Shown piece after piece: positions 17,165 to 25,331 of a DNA stretch of 28,421 bases. Origin of the DNA: DASUME01 sp041179425. Its GTDB lineage: Bacteria; Myxococcota_A; Polyangia; Polyangiales; DASUME01. The translations under genes were made by a program, and so were the position numbers. Within the stretch, counting starts at the first letter, position 1; every line of letters begins with the position of its first letter. The DNA is taken from positions 1-28,421 of the forward strand of contig JBEGTL010000035.1 of assembly GCA_041179425.1 (NCBI GenBank). The letters run 5' to 3'. The notes under the pieces were generated by a model. The model saw only the letters and a list, made by a program, of their open reading frames with translations, searched no databases and was not told where the DNA came from.

Positions 17165-18139
17165 GTGACGAGCGAACCAAAAGAACTCGGATCCCACTCG
17201 ACGACACCCGCTGACGAGCCTGCTCGACGCCTCAGCGCCAACGACTTCGCGCCGGAGGTCTTGTCGTTGTTCGATCGCTACGTCCACGGCGCCCTCGATC
17301 GGCGCGGCTTTCTCGAGCAGGCCGCCAGGTTCACGCTGGCCGGCGTCAGCGCGACGGCCCTCCTCGACGCGCTGAGCCCTCGTTTTGCCGAGGCGCAGAA
17401 GGTGCCCGAGCACGACCCGCGCCTGCACACCGAGTACGTGGAGCTGCCGTCTCCCAACGGCTACGGCAAGCTGCGCGCCTATCGGGTGCGACCCAAGAAG
17501 CCGGCAGGTCGTCTCCCTGCGGTGCTGGTCATCCACGAAAATCGCGGGCTCAATCCCCACATCGAAGACGTGGCCAGACGTTTTGCCCTCGAAGGGTTTG
17601 TCGCGCTGGCGCCGGACGCGCTGTTTCCGCTCGGCGGCTATCCCGGCGACGAAGACAAGGCGCGCGAGCTCTTCCAAAAGCTCGATCAGACCAAGACGCG
17701 CGAGGACTTCGTCAGCGCAGCCGAGCAGCTGCTGCACGCACCCGACATCAACGGCAAGCTCGGCGCCGTAGGCTTTTGTTACGGCGGAGGCATCACCAAC
17801 CTGCTCGCAACGCGCCTGCCGCAGTTGTCGGCCGCGGTGCCCTTCTACGGCTCGGCCCCGCCGCTCGAGCTGGTGCCGCAGATCAAGGCCGCGCTGCTCG
17901 TCCAGCTGGCCGAGAACGACCCGCGCATCACCGACGCCTGGCCTGCGTACGAAGCGGCGCTCAAGGCCGCCCACATCCCGTACGAGGCCTTCATCTACAA
18001 GGGTGCCCAGCACGGTTTTCACAACGACACCACGCCGCGCTTCGACGAGGCCGCGGCCAAGCTCGCGTGGGACCGAACCGTCGCCTTGTTCAAGCGGACG
18101 CTCAGCAAGGGTCCGCACCACCAGTCCACCGCCCACTGA
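17165..18139 (+). CDS. Exported dienelactone hydrolase family protein (YghX-like)
   Basis: A 324-residue alpha/beta hydrolase of the dienelactone hydrolase family. The start is GTG 17165 with AGGAGG upstream. The N-terminal domain carries a twin-arginine-like motif DRRGFLEQAA (Arg46-Arg47) and a hydrophobic stretch ending near FAEAQ, suggesting Tat export, as in YghX homologues. The triad is visible: Cys205 in GFCYGGG, Asp252 in AENDPRI, His283 in GAQHGFHND; the 47- and 31-residue spacings nearly equal those of classical dienelactone hydrolase. It probably hydrolyses an ester or lactone in the periplasm. The SsuD-like gene starts 14 bp after its stop, so the pair is an operon and the hydrolase may act on a product of that oxygenase, which is inference. 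Confidence 0.9.
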   Translation: MTSEPKELGSHSTTPADEPARRLSANDFAPEVLSLFDRYVHGALDRRGFLEQAARFTLAGVSATALLDALSPRFAEAQKVPEHDPRLHTEYVELPSPNGYGKLRAYRVRPKKPAGRLPAVLVIHENRGLNPHIEDVARRFALEGFVALAPDALFPLGGYPGDEDKARELFQKLDQTKTREDFVSAAEQLLHAPDINGKLGAVGFCYGGGITNLLATRLPQLSAAVPFYGSAPPLELVPQIKAALLVQLAENDPRITDAWPAYEAALKAAHIPYEAFIYKGAQHGFHNDTTPRFDEAAAKLAWDRTVALFKRTLSKGPHHQSTAH

Positions 18140-18153
18140 GGAAGGAGCACGCC

Positions 18154-19257
18154 ATGCCGGTTCAGTTCATCGGTGCCATCGGCACGCAGTACGGATCCGA
18201 GAGCCACCCCACGCGCGACCCGGGAGTGATCGACAAGTCGTTTCTGAGCGCATTCGCGCGCGCACACGAGTACGCCGGCTTCGACCGCGTGCTGATTGGA
18301 TACTTCAGCTCGGCACCCGACGGCTTTCAAATCGCGGCCTACGCAGCCCAACAGACCGAGCGCCTGAATTTTTTGCTCGCGCATCGCCCGGGCTTCGTGG
18401 CGCCCACGCTCGCCGCACGCCAGCTGGCCACGCTCGATCAGCTGATCGACGGCCGCTTGGCCGTACACATCATCACGGGAGGGGCCGACCACGAGCAGCA
18501 GCGTGACGGCGACTTCCTCGACAAGGACGCTCGCTACGCGCGCACCGACGACTACCTCACGGTGGTCGACAAGACCTGGACGAGCGACAAGCCGTTCGAC
18601 CACGACGGACCTTACTACAAGGTCGGCGACAACTTCTCAGCCGTCAAACCACAACAAAAGCCGCGCATCCCTGTCTACTTCGGCGGCTCGTCCGACGAGG
18701 CCATCGCCGTCGCGGCCCGCCACGCCGACGTCTACGCATTCTGGGGCGAGACGCTCGAGCAGACCCGGGAGACCGTCAGTAAGGTGCGTGCCGAGGTGCT
18801 GCGCATCGGACGCAAAGACCCCATCTCGTTCAGCCTCTCGTTGCGTCCCATCCTCGCGCGCACCGAAGACGAAGCGTGGGCCCGCGCGGGCCGCATCCTC
18901 GAGGCGGCACAAAAAAACCAGGGCAAGCGCGCCTCCTCGATCTTCCGCAAGGACGGCGAGCAGCCCAAGAACGTGGGCTCACAACGCCTGCTCGAGGCGG
19001 CCGCCGGCGGCAAGGTCCGCGACAAACGTCTGTGGACCGAGATCGCTTCGCTCACCGGCGCGAGCGGCAACTCGACGGCGCTCGTCGGCACGCCTGAACA
19101 GGTGACCGACGCGCTGCTCGACTACTGGGACCTCGGCATCGAGACCTTTCTGATCCGCGGCTTCGACCCACTCGAAGACGCCATCGAGTACGGGCGCGAG
19201 CTTCTCCCGCGCGTGCGCGAGGCGACGCTCACCCGCCGAAAGACCCAGGTCGCCTGA
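18154..19257 (+). CDS. SsuD-like FMNH2-dependent alkanesulfonate monooxygenase (LLM family)
   Basis: A 367-residue TIM-barrel flavin monooxygenase close to SsuD, which uses FMNH2 and oxygen to split alkanesulfonates into aldehyde and sulfite. Shared stretches are FDRVLIGYFSSAPDGFQIAAYAA, LAHRPGFVAPTLAARQLATLDQL, IITGG, RYARTDDYL, PVYFGGSSDEAI and the C-terminal NSTALVGTPEQVTDALLDYWDLGIETFLIRGFDPLEDA. The ATG at 18154 has AAGGAG upstream. The N-terminus differs from SsuD, so the substrate may be another organosulfur compound. A partner flavin reductase is not in the window. It is in an operon with the hydrolase and has a damaged paralogue at 25332. Confidence 0.92.
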   Translation: MPVQFIGAIGTQYGSESHPTRDPGVIDKSFLSAFARAHEYAGFDRVLIGYFSSAPDGFQIAAYAAQQTERLNFLLAHRPGFVAPTLAARQLATLDQLIDGRLAVHIITGGADHEQQRDGDFLDKDARYARTDDYLTVVDKTWTSDKPFDHDGPYYKVGDNFSAVKPQQKPRIPVYFGGSSDEAIAVAARHADVYAFWGETLEQTRETVSKVRAEVLRIGRKDPISFSLSLRPILARTEDEAWARAGRILEAAQKNQGKRASSIFRKDGEQPKNVGSQRLLEAAAGGKVRDKRLWTEIASLTGASGNSTALVGTPEQVTDALLDYWDLGIETFLIRGFDPLEDAIEYGRELLPRVREATLTRRKTQVA

Positions 19258-19281
19258 GCGCCCTGCCTTCGCTCGCAGAGC

Positions 19282-20130
19282 TCAATCCCAGAACACGAGC
19301 GTGCGCACTTCGATGCTGCGGCGCGGCGCCGCGTCGGCCGCGGAGGTGGGATCTTGAAACGAGGTGTGCGCAGTCAGGCGGGCGGTGCCGTCTGTGTTCG
19401 AGTCGAAGATCTTGAGCAGCAGCACCTCGTCTGGTTGCTGCACCGGGAAGTACGACCAGCGGTGCGCGGCGTTGGCCTGAAAGCCGTAGGTCTCACCGAC
19501 CTTGTCTGCGTACACGAGGTCTTGCGCGATGAGGTCGCTGGGGTCGATGCTTTGCGCGTCGCACATCGCGAGCGGCCAGGTCTCGACCGGCGTGACGGGG
19601 CGCCATACGTTGATGATGGCGTGACGCTTGGTGAGGCGCTGCTCCGCTTCTTCGGGCGGCAGATGATCGCGCACGCGCCGCGGCCCGGACACGAACGTTT
19701 GGTCGTTGTGCACACGCGTGGCGGGCTCGCGCAGCTTGGCCTCGGTGTGGCCGATGCGGCCCAGGCGCTGCGTGTGATCGAAGATGACGACTTGACTCGC
19801 ACCCGTCACGCGCTTGAGCAGAGCCTGCACCTCCGCGTAGTACAAACTGCGGATGGCCTCGTCGTCGGCGAAGTCGGAGAGCTCGGTCGCATGACGCACC
19901 AGCTGAAACCCGTTGCGGTCGAGCGTCGGTGGCTCGCTCGAGAGACGCGCGTTCTGCACGCGCACACGCCTCGGGTCGACCGTGCCGCTACGCCTCTGTT
20001 GTCCCTCGGGAGGGGTCGTGGCGTAGTTCACCGGGCGCTCGCCGGTGTTCACGAGATAGTTGAGGTCGGCATCTACATACGCAGTCTGGCTCACGATCGC
20101 CTCCACGAAGTTCGCTTGAACCCAGCCCAT
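19282..20130 (-). CDS. CmcJ/NvfI-family oxidoreductase
   Basis: A 282-residue protein of the CmcJ/NvfI family, relatives of 2-oxoglutarate/Fe(II) enzymes; CmcJ acts in cephamycin 7-alpha-methoxylation and fungal NvfI forms an endoperoxide. Family stretches are seen: RVHNDQTF with the first metal-type His, INVWRPVTPVETWPLAMCDA, DLVYADKVGETYGFQ, HRWSYFPVQQPDEVLLLKIFDS and HTSFQDP before the terminal RRSIEVRTLVFWD. It is full length. ATG 20130 directly follows a 20-bp inverted repeat, so a repressor bound there would cover the ribosome site. It is convergent with the SsuD-like gene and divergent from the binding protein. Substrate is unknown. Confidence 0.88.
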   Translation of the reverse strand: MGWVQANFVEAIVSQTAYVDADLNYLVNTGERPVNYATTPPEGQQRRSGTVDPRRVRVQNARLSSEPPTLDRNGFQLVRHATELSDFADDEAIRSLYYAEVQALLKRVTGASQVVIFDHTQRLGRIGHTEAKLREPATRVHNDQTFVSGPRRVRDHLPPEEAEQRLTKRHAIINVWRPVTPVETWPLAMCDAQSIDPSDLIAQDLVYADKVGETYGFQANAAHRWSYFPVQQPDEVLLLKIFDSNTDGTARLTAHTSFQDPTSAADAAPRRSIEVRTLVFWD

Positions 20131-20150
20131 TTGTCTACCACAGGAGACAA
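20131..20150. promoter_or_regulatory. GTCT-N8-AGAC inverted repeat, site C
   Basis: TTGTCT, 8 bases, AGACAA form a perfect 6-bp inverted repeat of 20 bp, immediately upstream of the CmcJ-type ATG and about 100 bp upstream of the divergent binding-protein start. Size and symmetry resemble operators of TetR- or GntR-type repressors. Two related sites occur at 13229 and 16056. Confidence 0.5.
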
Positions 20151-20249
20151 GCGTTACAAGCGCCGCGCGACAACTCGAGTCGAGCGTACCGCGGCCTTGC
20201 GAGGGGTTCGTTCTTGCGTTGTATCGATCATCGACATAGATCGTCTTCT

Positions 20250-21293
20250 ATGATGGACGGCCAAGCGACACGATGTGGGGTCCTCGCGGCGCTCGTCCTG
20301 GTCACGGCTTGTTCGCGTGAGCAGGCGACGAAGACGGGCGGCACGTACGAGACACTCACGCTCCGCTACGAGGGCAGTGCCGGGATCGTGAGCATCCCCG
20401 AGCTGGCGGAGGACCTCGGGTACCTGGCGCCGATCAAGCTCAACTACATCGGCAACAACTCGACAGGCGGGCCACACAGCATCCAGGCAGTGGCCACCGG
20501 CGACATCGACTTTGGTGGGTCCTTCAACGGCTCCATCGTCAACCTGGTGAGTCGTCACGCGCCGATCCGCTCCGTGGTCGCCAACTACGGCGTCGACGAG
20601 CTCGTGTTCAGTGGCTTTTACGTGCTCGACGACAGCCCCATCCGTACGGCACGCGATCTGATCGGCAAAAAGGTCGCCATGAACACCCTGGGTGCGCACC
20701 ACGAGTTCGTGCTGCGCGAGTACCTCGCGCGCAGCGGGCTGAGTACCCAAGAGGCGGCGCAGGTATCGATGGTTGCGGTGCCTGCGATCAACGCGGAGCT
20801 GTCTCTGCGCGAGAAGCAGGTCGAAGTTGCGGTGCTCGGGTCCGTCTTACGCGACCGCGCACTCGAGCGCGGACACCTGCGCATGCTGTTCTCCGACCAT
20901 GAGCTGCTCGGCAACTTCACGGCGGGTAGCTACGTCATGTCTAGCCCCTTCATCGCCACGCACCAGAAGACCGTGCGCCATTTCGTCGACGCGATCGGGC
21001 GCACCTTCGACTGGGCCAACGCCCAACCGCGCGCCGCGGTGCTCGCACGCATGGAGGCGATCATCCGCAAACGAGGCCGCAACGAAGACACCTCGGTGGT
21101 CCGCCACTGGCTGGGCACCAGCATTGACAGCCCGCGCGGCAGGCTCAAGGACATCGACTTCCAACGCTGGATCGACTGGCTCGTGCGCGACGGGCAGCTC
21201 AAAGCGGGTCAGGTCGAGCCAAGCGCGGTCTACACGAACGAGTTTCAGCCCACGGCACAAGGCCACGCGACCGCTGCGCGCGGGGGCAGGTAA
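20250..21293 (+). CDS. TauA/SsuA-like ABC transporter substrate-binding lipoprotein
   Basis: A 347-residue periplasmic binding protein of the NMT1/sulfonate-taurine group. ATG 20250 (or 20253) gives a short lipoprotein signal, VLAALVLVTAC, with lipidated Cys21. The mature protein shows the fold's landmarks: LTLRYEGSAGIVSIPELAEDLGY, the small-residue-rich QAVATGDIDFGGSFNGSIVNLV, and ARDLIGKKVAMNTLGAHHEFVLREYL, where the family binds its anionic ligand. It would capture a sulfonate or similar acid for an ABC importer. No permease or ATPase gene lies in the window. It is divergent from the CmcJ-type gene and ends at a bidirectional terminator shared with the lipoprotein to its right. Confidence 0.88.
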   Translation: MMDGQATRCGVLAALVLVTACSREQATKTGGTYETLTLRYEGSAGIVSIPELAEDLGYLAPIKLNYIGNNSTGGPHSIQAVATGDIDFGGSFNGSIVNLVSRHAPIRSVVANYGVDELVFSGFYVLDDSPIRTARDLIGKKVAMNTLGAHHEFVLREYLARSGLSTQEAAQVSMVAVPAINAELSLREKQVEVAVLGSVLRDRALERGHLRMLFSDHELLGNFTAGSYVMSSPFIATHQKTVRHFVDAIGRTFDWANAQPRAAVLARMEAIIRKRGRNEDTSVVRHWLGTSIDSPRGRLKDIDFQRWIDWLVRDGQLKAGQVEPSAVYTNEFQPTAQGHATAARGGR

Positions 21294-21327
21294 CGAGTCC
21301 GCGACCGCGGCCAGCGGCGGACTCGTT
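21292..21327. terminator. Bidirectional terminator between convergent genes
   Basis: An 11-bp perfect stem AACGAGTCCGC/GCGGACTCGTT with a 14-base loop begins within the binding-protein stop codon and ends eight bases before the stop of the convergent DUF6055-type gene. It serves both strands by position; there is no T-tract. Confidence 0.7.
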
Positions 21328-21335
21328 CGTCGGGT

Positions 21336-22922
21336 CTAGTTTGCGGGCGTCGCGCCGGTCAGCTCGACCTGATAGTCCAATCCCTGGTTGGCCGGTGCGC
21401 CCGAGAGCTTGAACCCGTCGTACTGCAGCAGCGTGGCTGGCGTATTGGCGACGACCAAGGTGGCCTCTTCGCCGCTCTCCAGGGTCGCCTCCCCAGCGCC
21501 GCCTTCGAGGTCGACGTAGCGCACCATGCCGCTACTCGCGCGCACGGCCAAGGTCGCGGTAAACGGAGCGCTGCTCGTGACCTTGGCGGTGATCTTTCCG
21601 CTGCCCTTGAGCGGGATGATGTTGGCGCCCATGTAGCGAGGCGCGCGCGCGGCCTTGACCTTGTAGCTGCTGCCACTCCCATCGAGGTTTGCGTAGTTGA
21701 GCCGACTACGCGCGGCCGTGAACGCCGCCTGTGCCTGCTTGTGTCCGATGTCGACGTAGGCCATGCGCGCCCAGTAACGGCCCACGATCTTCTGCACCTT
21801 GGTCGGCGCTGCGACGCGCTCGAGCACGTGTAGCGGCGTCTCGTTGTTGCGTTTGTGGCTGAGCAGCATGGTGCCGAGCGTCGAGGGTCCAAGCCCCGCC
21901 CAGCCGTCCGGGTTGTTGGTGAGGTACGTGAGGAACGGCCACGCCTGGTAGTAGTTGCCCGAGCCCTGCGAGCCGTCGACGATGACCTGGAACGAGTCGC
22001 CGATGACCTTGTTCAGCTCGATGATCGTCTTGCCTTCGGGCTGTCCGGCTTCTTTGCGCGCGGGCTCGCACAGCGGAGACGTCATGAACGTATCGGCCAC
22101 GAAGTTGGCAACGGTCTCCCACCAGGCACCTGTAGCCGTCTGGTCGACCCAGGTCTTGGAGGAGTAGTTGAGCGCGTGGCCGTACTCGTGCACCGAGACC
22201 TTGGCGTCGGTCAGGTAGCTGGCGACGACCTTTTCGTACGCGAGTCCGGTCGCCGCGTCCGAGAACATCTGCCCGGCTGCACTGCCCAGGCCAGCGACCG
22301 TATAGAAGTTCATCTTGTAGTAAGGTCCGGTGTCTGGCCCGTTGATGGACAGTCCAGACGAGCGCCAGCACAAGGTCTCGACAAAGCAGCTGTACGCCGC
22401 CTCCAAGAACTTGAGCGCAGCGTCTGTCTGCGTATCTCCTGCGCCGTAGATGCGGAAGTGCGCAGAGTCCTTGAACTGGCTTCCGCCGCCGCCAACCTTT
22501 GCGTTGGCCTCGAAGTTCTCGGGCGGCTTGTCCGAGCAGACAGGCAAGACGGTGCTGCCGGGGTCGACGGTGCCGGGCTCAGTCGGGCCGCTCGTGCCCG
22601 CATCCTCGCCACCACCGTCGCTCCGCGCCGAGTCCGTCGGCGTGCCGCCATCGTTCCCCGGTCGCGTGCCTTGGCCACCGGTCCCGGGGGGCGTCTGCGC
22701 ATCGAGCTTGGGCTTGCCGTTGGTCGATGCATCACGCGTCGACCCGTCTTCGGAGGTCTCGGCCGAGTCTGAAGGCTCGGACCTATCGGACTCGTCCGAC
22801 TCGTCTGACGGGTCGGTCTCGGCAGGCGTGGGAGACGGTGTCGCGCTGCAGCCCCCGAACAACACGACGAACGAGAGGGCCCTGTACGCGCCGTCACCTA
22901 GCACCCAACCAAGCATCTTCAT
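21336..22922 (-). CDS. DUF6055-like lipoprotein with zinc-protease motif
   Basis: A 528-residue surface or periplasmic lipoprotein. I choose ATG 22922 because GGAG lies six bases before it; the ATG at 22928 overlaps that GGAG. The lipobox is LFGGC. Next comes a low-complexity linker of about 90 residues, rich in Ser, Asp, Glu, Gly and Pro, then a globular domain resembling DUF6055 proteins: HFRIYGAGDTQTDAALKFLEAAYSCF and VSVHEYGHALNY. HEYGH (residues 245-249) fits the HExxH zinc-protease motif, with WWETVANFVADTF downstream. The C-terminal 120 residues look like a beta-sandwich. Activity as a peptidase is plausible but unproven. Such linker-bearing lipoproteins are common in myxobacteria. Confidence 0.8.
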   Translation of the reverse strand: MKMLGWVLGDGAYRALSFVVLFGGCSATPSPTPAETDPSDESDESDRSEPSDSAETSEDGSTRDASTNGKPKLDAQTPPGTGGQGTRPGNDGGTPTDSARSDGGGEDAGTSGPTEPGTVDPGSTVLPVCSDKPPENFEANAKVGGGGSQFKDSAHFRIYGAGDTQTDAALKFLEAAYSCFVETLCWRSSGLSINGPDTGPYYKMNFYTVAGLGSAAGQMFSDAATGLAYEKVVASYLTDAKVSVHEYGHALNYSSKTWVDQTATGAWWETVANFVADTFMTSPLCEPARKEAGQPEGKTIIELNKVIGDSFQVIVDGSQGSGNYYQAWPFLTYLTNNPDGWAGLGPSTLGTMLLSHKRNNETPLHVLERVAAPTKVQKIVGRYWARMAYVDIGHKQAQAAFTAARSRLNYANLDGSGSSYKVKAARAPRYMGANIIPLKGSGKITAKVTSSAPFTATLAVRASSGMVRYVDLEGGAGEATLESGEEATLVVANTPATLLQYDGFKLSGAPANQGLDYQVELTGATPAN

Positions 22923-23214
22923 TTCCATCTCCAGTCGACGCGCGCCCTCGAGCCCGCGAGCGAAAAGCCGCGTGTACGTAACGGTCGACGCGCCTCCGTG
23001 CAGTCGAGAAGCTTACGAATTGGGCTGGTGCGTCACCGTTGAGTACCACCACGACGCAAAGTTCCGGGATCTGCACCCTCGGTCCGCTGACCTCCGCCCG
23101 GTGGATTGGCCCGTAGTGACGCCACTCGGACCCGCAGCGTCGCGCCGAGCCAGGCCGCCAGAACTGGCGGCTGGTTGCGGGTGAACGGTATCTGTACCCC
23201 TGACCTACGTCCGG
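22923..23214. other. Intergenic region with an 18-bp perfect hairpin
   Basis: These 292 bp separate the DUF6055-type start (minus) from the plus-strand lipoprotein-like frame. No gene is convincing. At 23154-23171, GCCGCCAG/CTGGCGGC forms a perfect 8-bp stem with a 2-base loop, or an 18-bp operator-like palindrome, without a T-tract. A junction may lie near 23200, because the gene to the right seems to lack its signal peptide. Confidence 0.45.
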
Positions 23215-24186
23215 ATGCTGCTCGAGGACCAATGTGTCGGCGTGCTCAGCTGCACGCCCGACACCACGTGCCATCGAGGCGCGTGCGTGGGCGCCGAGGT
23301 CGACCCCGCGCAGTTTGCGCCGAGCAGCGAGCAAGCGCCCACCAGCAGCACGCTGCCAGCGACCACGGAGGGGCCGGTAGACGCGGCTGCCTCCGCCGCA
23401 CCCGACGCCGCGCAGTCGGTCGCGTCCGATGCGGGGCTGGCGAGCGACGCGGGCGTGGGCCGACCCACCGCCAGCGACGGGGGGACAGACGCACGTAGTC
23501 CGCGCGCCGCGGACACGGGCACCGCCACCCTCGCCGACACGGGCACTGCCAGCATCGCGGATGCAAGCGCGCGTCGCGACGCCGACGTGCCAGCGTCGGT
23601 GCCCGATGCGGCTGCGCCACCGCCCGACGCGGGGGCTCCCCCCACACCCAGCGGCGCGCTGTGCAAGCCCGGCTACTACGTGGGCACGTTCATGGGCGAC
23701 TATTCGTACACGCTCTTCAACATGAAGACGGACACCAAGATCCAGCCCGTCTCGCTGACCAACTCGCCCGTGCTCTCGCTCGTCCTGGTCGCCGACGCCG
23801 ACGTGGTGGGCGGTCCCTCCAAGCTGCGCGTGAGTGCGGGCTGCATGAGCGGCACCATGATGGCGCCGCCCTCCGACAGGCCGTTCGTCGCGCGCATGGC
23901 CGGCACGCTCGACTGCACGACCGGCAGCCTCACCGGCAGACTGGCCGGGCTGTACTTCCTGCTCAACAACACCGATCTCGACTTTCCCTTCACGGGCGCG
24001 CTCAGCGCGCAGTTCGATCCGTCTGTAGGCACCTTGTCGAACGGCGCCTGGGACGGTGTGGAGGCCAAGGATCCCAACAACATCAGCAGCGGCGGGGGCA
24101 AGGGCAGCTGGACGGCTTCGTTCGTGTCTGACATCGCCCCGAGCGTGAGTAAGGATCCGTGCGTCGACGTGGTGGCCGCACCCTAG
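23215..24186 (+). CDS. Asp/Ala-rich linker protein, probable lipoprotein missing its N-terminus
   Basis: A 323-residue frame of unknown function. It begins with a Cys-rich segment (DQCVGVLSCTPDTTCHRGACVG), then about 110 residues of Ala/Asp/Thr/Ser/Gly/Pro-rich linker with repeated SDAG/TGTA-type units, then a globular domain of about 180 residues (CKPGYYVGTFMGDYSYTLFN to GKGSWTASFVS) with repeated small beta-type segments. This layout is common in secreted myxobacterial lipoproteins, which normally start with a lipobox; none is present and an in-frame stop lies about 27 bases upstream of the ATG. I think the 5' end is lost or a frameshift lies nearby. It is convergent with the methyltransferase gene, with 23 bp between stops. 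Confidence 0.65.
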   Translation: MLLEDQCVGVLSCTPDTTCHRGACVGAEVDPAQFAPSSEQAPTSSTLPATTEGPVDAAASAAPDAAQSVASDAGLASDAGVGRPTASDGGTDARSPRAADTGTATLADTGTASIADASARRDADVPASVPDAAAPPPDAGAPPTPSGALCKPGYYVGTFMGDYSYTLFNMKTDTKIQPVSLTNSPVLSLVLVADADVVGGPSKLRVSAGCMSGTMMAPPSDRPFVARMAGTLDCTTGSLTGRLAGLYFLLNNTDLDFPFTGALSAQFDPSVGTLSNGAWDGVEAKDPNNISSGGGKGSWTASFVSDIAPSVSKDPCVDVVAAP

Positions 24187-24209
24187 CGACCGCGGCGTCC
24201 AAGCGCACG

Positions 24210-24833
24210 TCAAGACGCGCGGCTGTCCCGGCGAGCCGTGACGACGAACGTGCCGCCCTGCGCATCGGGCATACGACGTGCCCGCGCATCGACCAAGCCC
24301 GCCGCCTCGAGCGCCTGAACGTACTGCTCGGGGGTCCACACGCGGTGTCCCGCCTGCTCGAACTGAAAACGGCGCAGCGTCTCGGGAGGGCGGATGCCGA
24401 GCACCAGACGCCCGCCTTCTGCGAGCACACGACGCTGCTCGGCCAGCGCCGCCGTCAGGTCGGGCCAAAAGTAACAGACGTTCACGCCGAAGATACGATC
24501 GAACGATCCGTCTGCAGAAGGCAGAGCGTCTGCGCTGCCCCGAAGCACGGTGACGCGGTCGCCAAACCGACGCTTGCAGCGCTCGACCATCTCGGGCGAG
24601 GGGTCGACGCCAGTGAGCCTTACCGAAGGCTCGTGCTCGAGCACTATCGCAAGCCCTACGCCCCCGCCGAACCCGAGCTCCAGCACGCGCTGCTGCGGCG
24701 CGAGGTCGAGCGCACCGACCACGTGCAGGTTGATGGTCCGGTTGCCGCGATCGAGCATGGGTGCGATCAGCCGGCTGAGCGGACCGTGGGGACGAGCGAG
24801 TTGCGGGACGAGCAGGTCGAGGAGCAAGTTCAT
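24210..24833 (-). CDS. Class I SAM-dependent methyltransferase
   Basis: A 207-residue complete methyltransferase. Motif I is RVLELGFGGGVGLAIVL (about residues 49-65), followed by the acidic-loop VRLTGVDPSPEMVERCKRRF, SADALPSADGSFDRIFGVNVCYFW and the post-motif EQRRVLAEGGRLVLGIRPPE. The N-terminal part MLDRGNRTINLHVVGALDL is typical of Methyltransf_11/25 small-molecule or lipid enzymes. ATG 24833 lies 24 bp after the stop of the copper monooxygenase remnant on the same strand, so they were probably cotranscribed. Substrate is unknown. Confidence 0.88.
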   Translation of the reverse strand: MNLLLDLLVPQLARPHGPLSRLIAPMLDRGNRTINLHVVGALDLAPQQRVLELGFGGGVGLAIVLEHEPSVRLTGVDPSPEMVERCKRRFGDRVTVLRGSADALPSADGSFDRIFGVNVCYFWPDLTAALAEQRRVLAEGGRLVLGIRPPETLRRFQFEQAGHRVWTPEQYVQALEAAGLVDARARRMPDAQGGTFVVTARRDSRAS

Positions 24834-24857
24834 CCCGCAGGTCTACAGCACTTCACG

Positions 24858-25118
24858 TCAACGAGCAGCGCGCGAGCAGCTGAGCGATCCCATCGGGTAG
24901 TAGACGACGAAGTTGAAACACATCTCGTTGCCGGTGTTCTCGCCGAAGCCGACCACCTTGTTGGTGTCGTTTTTGTAGTGGCAGGTGGTGGTGACCACGT
25001 CGCCGTTTTTGAGCTCGAACGGCTCGGGAAGCTGCGTGGCCACCTGTCCGTCGAATGCAAACGGCCCGTCGTGCAGCACGGTCTCTTCGCTGCCGCGCTT
25101 GACGTTCCAGAGAGCGAT
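24858..25118 (-). pseudogene. Copper type II ascorbate-dependent monooxygenase, C-terminal fragment
   Basis: About 86 residues of the C-terminal domain of the dopamine beta-monooxygenase / peptidylglycine hydroxylase family as found in bacteria. Readable landmarks are WNVKRGSEETVLHDGPFAFDG, LKNGDVVTTTCHYKND and FGENTGNEMCFNFVVYYP. The Met of EMC corresponds to the Cu-M methionine ligand of the family. The end looks natural (SLSCSRAAR). A stop lies just upstream in frame at 25119-25121, and the rest of the protein (several hundred residues, including the Cu-H domain) is missing. The gene is therefore 5'-truncated at about 25105-25118. Confidence 0.78.
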
Positions 25119-25331
25119 TCATTCGTAACTAGGACAACGGAGAGACCACGACGCGCTTCGTGAGTCGTCCGCTGCGCTGGACAGCGGCCCCCCAAATACG
25201 GGGCCAGAGAGCGAGCAAAACGCAGCAACTTTTGAGACAGACTCGCATCCTTAACAAAAGACACGCGCAGGGATACAGGGTCGGAGGTCCCTCACAACCT
25301 GCGCTGCCCGTCTTCACCAGAACCAGACATC
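25119..25331. other. Upstream region of the second SsuD-like gene
   Basis: A 213-bp gap with no convincing gene. AT-richer DNA at about 25228-25262, including TTGAGA and TTAACAAAAG, could hold a promoter for the monooxygenase, but the spacing is not good enough to define one. No GTCT-N8-AGAC site is present. Confidence 0.3.

Noticed and set aside
16108..17214. 368-codon frame as a full-length methyltransferase
   Set aside because: Only the first 122 residues are methyltransferase; the rest is an out-of-frame reading of the TauD fragment.
16391..18139. 582-codon open frame joining TauD and dienelactone hydrolase as a bifunctional enzyme
   Set aside because: The dioxygenase part lacks both termini, the linker has no homology, and the hydrolase has its own GTG with AGGAGG and an export motif, so it is a separate gene.
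22894..24468. 524-codon minus-strand frame across two lipoproteins
   Set aside because: Overlaps well-supported genes in other frames and shows only Arg/Ala/Gly-rich low-complexity sequence.
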